From Roseateles_B flavus (GTDB lineage: Bacteria; Pseudomonadota; Gammaproteobacteria; Burkholderiales; Burkholderiaceae_C), in the NCBI RefSeq assembly GCF_039872765.1, contig NZ_JBDPZC010000001.1:744001-808000 (forward strand): a stretch of 64,000 nucleotides of DNA. Reading direction: 5' to 3'. The first letter of the stretch is position 1. Each line of letters opens with the position of its first letter. A model generated the notes under the pieces. That model was not told the origin of the DNA and did no database searches. It worked only from the letters and a program-made list of their open reading frames with translations. The position numbers and the translations under genes are program-made. This document shows positions 9,579-17,005 of the stretch, piece by piece.

Positions 9579-9767
9579 GTACCGCTGGATGTCCGTGCTG
9601 GCCGATGTGTCTGCAGTATCGCCCGCGATGCAAAGGCGATGTGTGTGATTTGTCGTGCAATTGCCGGCTTTCAGGGGGGCGGGCGCGGCTTGTCGCACGA
9701 CTACCATGTGCCCCTGCGGCCACCGGCACTGGCGTGCGCCGCTTCAGGGAACAGCAACAACACGGTC

Positions 9768-10367
9768 ATGTCAGAAGTTCAGAACCGTCCGGCGCCCGCC
9801 GTCGACCCCTCCTTGCACAGCGAGCTGAGCGCCGAGGCCTTGCGTGTGCTGCACAAGGTGGTCGAGGAGCTCCCCGATGCCTGCGAGCGCCTGCGCTACG
9901 TGCAGCAGATGACGGAGCAGGCGGCCGACAAGGTCTTGAGCCTGGTCGAGAAGGCGCAGGAGGACGCCGGCGAGGTGGGCAAGAAGGGGCAGGACCTGGC
10001 CGAGGCCCTGGAGCGCCTGGCCTCGTCCGAGGACATGAGCGTGGACCGTGCCCGGGCGATGATGCGGCTGTGCGCGGCCTACGCCCGCCAGGCCGGCGGC
10101 TTTGCCGAGCGCGAGCAGGCCTTGCACACTGAGCTGATGCTGGCCCAGGGCTTCCAGGACCTGTCGGGGCAGGTGATCAACAAGGTCATCGGCATGCTGG
10201 ACCGGGTGGAGAGCCCGCTGCAGCAGTTGCTGTCCAGCTCCGAGCCCCCGCTCGTGGCCGAGGAGGCCTGCGTGGGCTCCAGTGCGACCCTGGAGGGCGT
10301 GCAGACGCCCGACAAGGCCCTGAAGCAGGACGACGTGGACGACCTGCTGGCTTCTCTGGGGTTCTGA
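9768..10367 (+). CDS. cheZ: Protein phosphatase CheZ
   Basis: 199 aa. CheZ dephosphorylates CheY-P and so ends the flagellar tumble/reversal signal. The long helical hairpin contains the catalytic motif AQGFQDLSGQVI with Asp131 and Gln135 in the spacing of E. coli Asp143/Gln147. The C-terminal peptide DDVDDLLASLGF closely matches the CheY-binding tail of enteric CheZ. The start ATG at 9768 gives the expected length. The gene stands apart from other chemotaxis genes in this window, next to an EAL protein and near two chemoreceptors. Confidence 0.95.
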   Translation: MSEVQNRPAPAVDPSLHSELSAEALRVLHKVVEELPDACERLRYVQQMTEQAADKVLSLVEKAQEDAGEVGKKGQDLAEALERLASSEDMSVDRARAMMRLCAAYARQAGGFAEREQALHTELMLAQGFQDLSGQVINKVIGMLDRVESPLQQLLSSSEPPLVAEEACVGSSATLEGVQTPDKALKQDDVDDLLASLGF

Positions 10368-10391
10368 GCGGGCGCCTCACCCCCTGGGTCT

Positions 10392-11228
10392 TCAGGCCAG
10401 GGCTGGCGTCTGCCAGTGGCGGGGCTGCAGGCCGTAGTAGTCCGCCAGCAGGGCGTAGAGGCGCGGATGGTGCTGTGCCATCAGCTCGCCCTGCTCGAAG
10501 AAGCTTTCGCTGGCCACGGCGAAGAACTCGGCCTCGTCCGTGGCGGCATAGGGATCCAGCAGGCAGGGCAGACCCTGAGCGAGGGCCTGTTTGAGCGCCT
10601 GGAATTCGACCTGCATCACCGCGGCCCAGTGCGCATGGGCTTCGCGGCTGCCCAGGGGCGGCGCTCCATTGGCGCGGCCGTTGGCCTGGTCCAGCTGGTG
10701 GGCGAATTCATGGATCACCACATTGCGGCCATCGTCCGGTACCCGGGCGCCGGCCACCACGTCCTGCCAGGACAGGATCACCTGCCCCTGCTGCCAGGAT
10801 TCGCCGCTGAGCCACTCGCGCCGCTCCATCTGCACGCCGGCGCCGAGGTCATGCACCCGCTGCAACGCGAAGGCCGCCGGGTAGAGCAGCACCTGGCTCA
10901 GCTGGGGATAGACCCCCCGCGCATGGCCCAGCAAGGGCAGGCAGGCCTGCGCCGCGATGAGCACCTTCATGGCGGTGCTGACCTTGAGGCCCCCGCAGCC
11001 GATGATGGGCTTTTCCGCGACAAAAACCTGCACCAGCTGCTGCAGCCGGCGTTGCTGGGGCGGCGTCAGGCGGCGGTACAGGGGCCACTCGCGGCGCAGC
11101 AGGCTGCGCCAGGCGGCGGGAAACGGCGCCTGCATCCGGCGCTGGCGCTGCTGCCGGCGCCACCAGGGAGGCAGCAGGAGCAGGCCCAGGGCGAACAGGC
11201 CCAGGAGACCGAGGAGAAGCAGCGACAT
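10392..11228 (-). CDS. mtfA: MtfA-type zinc peptidase (M90)
   Basis: 278 aa. It is a member of the MtfA family. In E. coli MtfA binds the repressor Mlc and has aminopeptidase activity. Residues 1-20 form a hydrophobic N-terminal segment, which is longer than in soluble E. coli MtfA, so this protein may be membrane-tethered. The zinc motif is VIHEFAHQLD with His173, Glu174 and His177, followed by a conserved EFFAVASESFFE segment that supplies the third ligand. The ATG at 11228 starts the conserved N-terminus; the ribosome site is weak. It converges on cheZ with 24 bp between stops. Confidence 0.9.
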   Translation of the reverse strand: MSLLLLGLLGLFALGLLLLPPWWRRQQRQRRMQAPFPAAWRSLLRREWPLYRRLTPPQQRRLQQLVQVFVAEKPIIGCGGLKVSTAMKVLIAAQACLPLLGHARGVYPQLSQVLLYPAAFALQRVHDLGAGVQMERREWLSGESWQQGQVILSWQDVVAGARVPDDGRNVVIHEFAHQLDQANGRANGAPPLGSREAHAHWAAVMQVEFQALKQALAQGLPCLLDPYAATDEAEFFAVASESFFEQGELMAQHHPRLYALLADYYGLQPRHWQTPALA

Positions 11229-11811
11229 GAGGGCCCCGGGGAAATGGCGTGGAAGCCTGCAGATGGGGTCGCCCGGCGACTCTGCAAGCCCGCACCCCGG
11301 GCCGGCGCGAAGGCGTGTCAGCGTCGCGTGGGCCGGCGGCGGCCGGGACGTCCTGCGATATGTGCGGCGTCGTCGCCACACTTTGTGACAGCTGCGGGCT
11401 TTTGGGGGCTTCCACTAGGGGGGTGATCCGGGCCTGCTGCCAGAATTCGGCCCAGGCGCCTTTGCGCGAGCCTGTCCTTGCCTGCCTGTCATCTGTCTTG
11501 CACATGAGTTCGGCACACTGGCGGGCGGCACGGGGCGAGGCCGGGCGCCTGTGCGCCTGACCGGGTGGCGAGCGGGCCGCGGCTGCTGCGGGCCGCAGGC
11601 CTGACCCGCCGGACCCGTTGTTGTCGGAGTGGCTCCTGCATGCGGTTTTTTGTGCTGAGTCCTGTGAGCGAAAACGTTTGGCTTCCTGAGAAATCGAGAA
11701 GTAAAACGTTTGCGCTTGATTTGATTTCTGTTGTGTGCACTTGACTCGCCGGTCGGCATGGGCTTGGGCGGGTCTCCGGATTTTTTCATTCTTCCTTGAG
11801 GAGTTGTCGGC
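11229..11811. other. 583-bp gene-free gap between mtfA and the TonB receptor
   Basis: No credible gene is seen. The right part (from about 11640) is more AT-rich than its surroundings and must contain the promoter of the receptor gene. It holds two copies of AAAACGTTTG, listed separately. The left part is GC-rich and holds the mtfA promoter region. Confidence 0.6.
11671..11712. promoter_or_regulatory. Pair of LacI-type operator-like sites upstream of TonB receptor
   Basis: AAAACGTTTG occurs at 11671-11680 and again at 11703-11712, with the palindromic core AAACGTTT. The two are 32 bp apart, about three helical turns. The core matches the central CG palindrome of LacI-family operators; the right copy reads AAACGTTTGCGC, like one half of the PurR box. 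They lie 100-140 bp before the receptor start. No LacI-family gene is in the window. Confidence 0.5.
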
Positions 11812-14800
11812 ATGAACGACTTGCATTGGTCTCGCTTTTCCCGCACGGCGCTGAGCGTCGCGGTGGCCATCGTGGCTGCCGCCCCGGCGCTGGCGCAGAA
11901 CACCACGGCTGCCGTGGGTGGGCGCGTGATGTCGCCCGATGGCAAGCCGGTCGCGGGCGCGACCGTGCTCATCGTGCACACCGAGTCGGGCTCGACCAAC
12001 ACCATGGTCACGGATGCCGAGGGCCGCTACTCGGCCCGCGGCCTGCGCGCCGGCGGTCCCTACGTCATCACCGTGACCAAGGGCAGCGACAGCAACCAGC
12101 GCCAGGGCGTCTTCCTGGCCCTGGCTGAGACCACTGCGATCGACCTCACCGTCGGCCCGGCCCAGAACCAGCTGGCGCAGGTCACGATCTCGGGCTCCAG
12201 CACCAAGATCAACTCGGCCACCATGGGCTCCGGCACCAACCTGACCGGTGCTGATCTGGCCCAGCAGTTCTCCATGCAGCGCAATCTGCAGGACTACGCC
12301 CGCCTGGATCCCCGCATCGCGCAGACCAACAAGGAAAACGGCGAGATCTCTGCCGCAGGCCAGAACAACCGCTTCAACTCCATCACGGTGGACGGCGTGT
12401 CCATCAGCGACACCTTCGGCCTGGAAGCCAACAACCTGCCGACGATGAAGCAGCCGGTGTCGATGGATGCCATCGACTCGGTGCAGATCAACCTGTCCAA
12501 CTACGATGTCACGCAGAAGGGCTACACGGGCGCGAACGTCAATGCGGTGACCAAGTCGGGCACCAACACCTTCAAGGGCACGGCCACCTACGCCTACCGC
12601 GATCAGGACTTGGCCGGTCGCCGCTGGAACCGTCCGCCCACCGACACCTTCACCCGCCTGACCCCGTTCAAGGAAAGGCTGTACGGCTTCACCCTGGGTG
12701 GCCCCATCATCAAGGACAAGCTGTTCTTCTTCACCGCCTATGAAGAGCAGCACAACTCCATCTCCTCGCCCGCCTACGGCCCGGCCGGCTCGACGAATGC
12801 GACCGCGGTGAATATCACCCAGGCCCAGATCACTGAAGCCCAGAAGATCATGAAGGACGTCTACAAGGTGGACGCCGGCAGCCTGGACAACGTCAGCGGC
12901 CTGGAACTGAGCGTCAAGGACGTGCTGGTCAAGCTGGACTGGAACATCAACGACAAGCACCGCGCCAACGTTCGCTACACCAAGACCGAGCAGAACGAGC
13001 CGACCCTGCCGGGCTTCAGCACGAACCAGCTGGCGCTGAGCTCCTACTGGTACCGCGAGCGCAAGACCATCGAGACCGTGATGGCCCAGCTGTTCAGCGA
13101 CTGGACGGAGGACTTCTCCACCGAGCTGAAGGTCTCGAACCGCGACTACGAGAAGGCCACGCTGAGCGACACCAACCTGCCGCAGATCAACCTGGTCTGG
13201 ACCAATGGCAGCAGCCGCACGCTGAATCTGGGCACCGAGCGCAGCCGTCACCTCAACAATCTGAAGACCAAGACGCTGGACGCCTACTTCGCCGGCAACC
13301 TGTTCGTGGGCGACCATGAAATCAAGGGCGGTGCCGACCTGTCGCGCAATGAGATGTTCAACGTCTTCCTGCAGGACGCCCGCGGCAACTACACCTTCTC
13401 CGGCAACGGCGCCCCCGGCTCTGCCACCGACCCGCTGACGCTGCTGCGCAATGGCACGCCGACGTCCTACTCGGTGCAGCTGCCCTTCGCCGGCAAGTCG
13501 ATCGACGACTCGATCGCCAACTGGACCCTGACCAACATCGGCTTCTTCCTCCAGGACACCTGGAAGATCAACAAGAAGCTGAACATCACGGCCGGTGTCC
13601 GCGTCGATCAAGTCAAGACGGACGACCGCCCGGTGGCCAATGCCGCCGCCGCGCTGCCCGTGATCCCCGGCAATGCTGCGACCAATGTGCGCCAGTCCGG
13701 CGGCTTCGGCCTGGACAACACCGCCAACGTGGATGGCCAGAAGCTGGTGCAGCCCCGCCTGGGCTTCAACTACCAGCTGGACACCGTGGACCAGCGCAAG
13801 TCGCAGATCCGTGGTGGCGTGGGTCTGTTCCAGGGCGCGGCAGCCAATGTGTGGCTGACCAACCCGTACCAGAACGTCGGCGCCACGGCGATCTACAACT
13901 GCGGCACCGGCACCACGCCGTGCCCGGCCGGCCTGCGCTTCAACCCGGACGGCTCCAGCCAGCCTTCGCTGACGGGCTCGCCCCAGGCCAACGTCGACTT
14001 CGTCGAGAAGGGCCTGTCGCAACCCTCCGTGTGGAAGCTGAACCTGGCCTGGGACGGCCAGCTGCCCTGGTACGGTCTGGAAGCCGGCGTGGAATGGCTG
14101 CACACCAAGGTCAAGCAGGGCCTGTACTACCAGCACCTGAATCTGGGTACCGTGACTGCTTACGCACCGGACGGCCGCGAGATGTACTGGAACGCCGCCG
14201 GTCGCAGCGAAGCCTGCTGGACGGCCGGTACGGAGTCGGTGAACTCGTCCTGCGGTTCGCGCTTCAAGGCGCTGGCCAACGCCAACTACAGCAACGTGCT
14301 GCTGGCGTCCTCGACCAACAAGGGCGACGGCGACACCCTGACCCTGCAGCTTTCGCAACGCGTGAACAGCAACCTGCGCTGGTCCGTGGCCTACACGCGC
14401 ACCGCCGCGACGGAAGTCAGCCCGCTGGCCTCCTCGGTCTCGAGCTCGAGCTGGAACAACCGTGCCAACTTCAATCCCAATGAAAACGTGGCGGCCAACT
14501 CGCAGTACCTGATCCGTGATCGCATCAGCGCTGCCGTGAACTTCAGCAAGGCCTTTGTCGACAACTACAAGACCACGCTGGGCGTGTTCTATGAAGGTCG
14601 TGCCGGCAAGCCCTACAGCTGGGTCTACCGCAATGACATGAACGGCGACGGTCGCTCGCGCAATGACCTGATGTACATCCCGAAGGGCCCGGGCTCGGGC
14701 GAGGTGGCGTTCCGCCTGCCGGGCCAGACCGTGGCGGCCTCCGGCGCTGCGGCTGAAGCGGCCTTCTGGGACGTGGTCAACGGCGACAAGTCCCTGCGCA

Positions 14801-15147
14801 ATGCCAAGGGTGGCGTGGTCGGTCGCAACGCTGCCTTCGCGCCCTGGGTCAACAACTTCGACCTGCGCCTGTCGCAGGAAGTGCGCGGCATCACCGCTGG
14901 TGGCAAGGGCGTGATCACCCTGGACATCATGAACGTCGGCAACCTGCTGAACCGTCGCTGGGGCCAGGTGTCCGAGGCTGCATTCCCGTCCACCCGCAGC
15001 TTCGTGAACTTCGCCGGCATCACGCCTGACGGCAAGATGGTGTATGCCGTCGCCACGCCGGATCCGCTGGTCACGCCGACCGATGCCGCCGGCCGTACCC
15101 GCCTGGCGCAGTGGGGCATGAACCTGACCGCCCGCTACGAGTTCTGA
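11812..15147 (+). CDS. TonB-dependent outer-membrane receptor with carboxypeptidase-like regulatory domain
   Basis: 1111 aa. A signal peptide (about 1-29, ending PALAQ) is followed by a carboxypeptidase-regulatory-like Ig-fold domain (about 32-110, GRVMSPDGKPVAGATVLIV), a plug domain (about 120-250) and a large beta-barrel ending in the aromatic outer-membrane signature TARYEF. The architecture is that of Oar-like receptors, which import or bind large substrates through TonB-ExbBD. The substrate is not evident. GAGGAG precedes the ATG at 11812. The gene stands alone and ends at a strong terminator. It is probably under the control of a LacI-type repressor acting at 11671-11712 (inference). 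Confidence 0.93.
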   Translation: MNDLHWSRFSRTALSVAVAIVAAAPALAQNTTAAVGGRVMSPDGKPVAGATVLIVHTESGSTNTMVTDAEGRYSARGLRAGGPYVITVTKGSDSNQRQGVFLALAETTAIDLTVGPAQNQLAQVTISGSSTKINSATMGSGTNLTGADLAQQFSMQRNLQDYARLDPRIAQTNKENGEISAAGQNNRFNSITVDGVSISDTFGLEANNLPTMKQPVSMDAIDSVQINLSNYDVTQKGYTGANVNAVTKSGTNTFKGTATYAYRDQDLAGRRWNRPPTDTFTRLTPFKERLYGFTLGGPIIKDKLFFFTAYEEQHNSISSPAYGPAGSTNATAVNITQAQITEAQKIMKDVYKVDAGSLDNVSGLELSVKDVLVKLDWNINDKHRANVRYTKTEQNEPTLPGFSTNQLALSSYWYRERKTIETVMAQLFSDWTEDFSTELKVSNRDYEKATLSDTNLPQINLVWTNGSSRTLNLGTERSRHLNNLKTKTLDAYFAGNLFVGDHEIKGGADLSRNEMFNVFLQDARGNYTFSGNGAPGSATDPLTLLRNGTPTSYSVQLPFAGKSIDDSIANWTLTNIGFFLQDTWKINKKLNITAGVRVDQVKTDDRPVANAAAALPVIPGNAATNVRQSGGFGLDNTANVDGQKLVQPRLGFNYQLDTVDQRKSQIRGGVGLFQGAAANVWLTNPYQNVGATAIYNCGTGTTPCPAGLRFNPDGSSQPSLTGSPQANVDFVEKGLSQPSVWKLNLAWDGQLPWYGLEAGVEWLHTKVKQGLYYQHLNLGTVTAYAPDGREMYWNAAGRSEACWTAGTESVNSSCGSRFKALANANYSNVLLASSTNKGDGDTLTLQLSQRVNSNLRWSVAYTRTAATEVSPLASSVSSSSWNNRANFNPNENVAANSQYLIRDRISAAVNFSKAFVDNYKTTLGVFYEGRAGKPYSWVYRNDMNGDGRSRNDLMYIPKGPGSGEVAFRLPGQTVAASGAAAEAAFWDVVNGDKSLRNAKGGVVGRNAAFAPWVNNFDLRLSQEVRGITAGGKGVITLDIMNVGNLLNRRWGQVSEAAFPSTRSFVNFAGITPDGKMVYAVATPDPLVTPTDAAGRTRLAQWGMNLTARYEF

Positions 15148-15190
15148 TCCTGTGGGCCGGCAGCCGCCGGCCCATGCTCAGCGCATCGGC

Positions 15191-15224
15191 AAGGCCGCAG
15201 CTCGCAAGGGCTGCGGCCTTTTTC
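15191..15224 (+). terminator. Intrinsic terminator after TonB receptor
   Basis: A ten-base stem (AAGGCCGCAG / CTGCGGCCTT) with a ten-base loop is followed by a T-run, 43 bp after the receptor stop. The opposite-strand gene ends at 15238. Confidence 0.85.
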
Positions 15225-15237
15225 CATGGCCGCGCCC

Positions 15238-15996
15238 TCAGGGCTGGGGCGCCCTGGGCAGGCCCAGCGTACGGATCGCCGCATCGATGGCCTGCATCGT
15301 GGCGTCCGGGGTCTTCTTGCTGCACATCATGTGGCGCTGCAGACCCGCCGGCAGGTCCGGGAAGTTCAGCGCCCCGAGCTTCTTGCTGACCTCGCCGTGG
15401 CGGGTCAGCCAGAGGTAGTCCTCGCGGTCCATGAACATGTAGTCGGCACGGCCGGCACCCAGCATGCGGGTGAGCTGCACGGGCGTCACGGTGGCGCGCA
15501 GCGGCGGGGGCGTCTGCTGGCGGATGAGGGCATCGAGCTCGCCGCCATAGGAGATGCCGTCGACCACCGCCATGTGCAGCGTGGGGTCCGCCAGCAGGCT
15601 GGCCAGGCTGCGATGGGCGCGCACCGCGGCCGCGGAGCGCGGGCCGACCAGCACCACATGCGGCAGGTCCTGGGACATGGGCAGGCTGAAGCGCGCGTAG
15701 GCCTCGCGCTCCGGCAGCTTGTACCAGCCGGGAGAGCACAGGGGGCGGTCATTGGCCTGCAGTTCCAGCTGGATGCGCTTGAGCGGGGCCTCCTCCATCT
15801 GCACGGCGATGCCGGCGGTCGACAGCACCGAACGCGACTGCTCGATCAGCAAGCCCTTGGGCTGGCGGTCCTCGGTGTATGAGTAGGGCGGCTTGTCGCG
15901 GTAGAGCAGGGTCAGCGGGCGATCGTCCTGCGCCAGGGTCGGACGCGCGAGCAGCAGCAGTCCGGCGAGGGCGAGGGGGCGACGGGCGAGCTTCAT
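15238..15996 (-). CDS. Periplasmic substrate-binding-like protein
   Basis: 252 aa with a signal peptide (about 1-20, ending TLAQ). It has the fold signature of amino-acid-type periplasmic binding proteins (family 3): LTLLYRDKPPYSYTEDRQPKGLLIEQ at the N-terminus and a second lobe with repeated helix-strand pattern (VVDGISYGGELDALI). No permease or ATPase genes are adjacent, so it may not belong to an ABC transporter. Stand-alone family members are common in this group and mostly uncharacterised. Its ATG overlaps the TGA of ylqF by four bases (ATGA), so the two are translationally coupled. Confidence 0.8.
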   Translation of the reverse strand: MKLARRPLALAGLLLLARPTLAQDDRPLTLLYRDKPPYSYTEDRQPKGLLIEQSRSVLSTAGIAVQMEEAPLKRIQLELQANDRPLCSPGWYKLPEREAYARFSLPMSQDLPHVVLVGPRSAAAVRAHRSLASLLADPTLHMAVVDGISYGGELDALIRQQTPPPLRATVTPVQLTRMLGAGRADYMFMDREDYLWLTRHGEVSKKLGALNFPDLPAGLQRHMMCSKKTPDATMQAIDAAIRTLGLPRAPQP

Positions 15997-16961
15997 GCGT
16001 CCTCTTCTTCGACCGCGTCCCAGCTGTCCCGGCTGGATCGGCCCTTGCGCGCGGCCTTCTTCTCCTGGGCCAGGCGTTCGCGCTCGGCATCGGCGATGGC
16101 GGCGGTGGCGGCCCAGGACTTGAACTCCTCGGGCGTTTCCAGGGTGATGCGACCCAGCACGCCCTGGCGGAACTCGTACATGAGGATCTCGGCGGCTTTC
16201 TGCATGTTGACGCGGCCACCGCCCAGCACGGCGCCGCGCTTGCGGCCGATGGCCTCCAGCAGCTCGTCGTCCTTGAGGGACTCGATGGAGCCTTCGAGCC
16301 GGTAGCGCGCCTGCAGCAGCGGCGCGTAGTTCAGGCGCAGGTAGTCCAGCAGCTCCAGCGCCACCTCCTCCTCGTCCAGCGCATTGCGCCCGACGGCGCC
16401 GCTCGCGGCAAGGTTGTAGCCGCTCTCCGGAATGCTGATGCGCGGCCACAGCATGCCGGGGGTGTCGAAGAGGTAGGCGTCCTGGTCCAGCGTGATCCGC
16501 TGCTCGACCTTGGTGATGCCGGGTTCGTCCCCCGTCTTGGCGGACTTCTTGCCCACCAGCGTGTTGATCAGCGTGGACTTGCCCACATTGGGAATGCCGC
16601 AGATCAGGATGCGCAGGGGCTTGCTCATGCCGCCGCGCAGCGGTGCCAGCTCGCGGCAGGCGGCGACGAGGGCCTTGGCCGGCGCCTTGTTGCCGGCGTC
16701 CAGCGGCAGGGCGCGGATGCCGGGCAGGGCGTTGTAGTGGTCCAGCCAGAGCTGGGTGCGGGCGGGATCGGCGAGGTCCTGCTTGTTCAGCAGTTTGAGG
16801 CTGGGCTTGCCATCGGTCAGCGAGGCCAGCAAGGGGTTGGCGCTGGAGCCGGGCAGGCGCGCGTCGATGAGCTCAATGACGACATCGATGCCCTGCTTCA
16901 TGCGCTCCTTGATGGCCTTGCGCGTGGCGTGCATGTGGCCCGGAAACCATTGGATGGCCAT
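15993..16961 (-). CDS. ylqF: Ribosome biogenesis GTPase YlqF/RbgA
   Basis: 322 aa. It is a circularly permuted GTPase that acts in late assembly of the 50S subunit. The order of GTPase motifs is permuted as the family requires: G4 (NKQDLAD, about 57) precedes G1 (GIPNVGKST, about 118) and G3 (DTPGM, about 160). The N-terminus WFPGHMHATRKAI is the family hallmark. A Lys/Arg-rich C-terminus ends in an acidic tail (EEEDA). It is the first gene of a two-gene unit with the binding-protein gene downstream. Confidence 0.94.
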   Translation of the reverse strand: MAIQWFPGHMHATRKAIKERMKQGIDVVIELIDARLPGSSANPLLASLTDGKPSLKLLNKQDLADPARTQLWLDHYNALPGIRALPLDAGNKAPAKALVAACRELAPLRGGMSKPLRILICGIPNVGKSTLINTLVGKKSAKTGDEPGITKVEQRITLDQDAYLFDTPGMLWPRISIPESGYNLAASGAVGRNALDEEEVALELLDYLRLNYAPLLQARYRLEGSIESLKDDELLEAIGRKRGAVLGGGRVNMQKAAEILMYEFRQGVLGRITLETPEEFKSWAATAAIADAERERLAQEKKAARKGRSSRDSWDAVEEEDA

Positions 16962-17005
16962 GCTGAGGTGTCTTTCCTGTGTCGCGGTACGGGGGGGTCT
17001 GGCCG

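Noticed and set aside
11671..11712. PurR boxes upstream of the TonB receptor
   Set aside because: Only half of the PurR consensus is matched, the gene is not a purine gene, and PurR of this type is mostly gammaproteobacterial; the sites are described as LacI-like only.
10849..14358. A 1169-codon minus-strand frame opposite the TonB receptor
   Set aside because: The plus-strand frame has a signal peptide, plug and barrel; the minus frame has repetitive Val/Gly/His/Gln composition and no motif.
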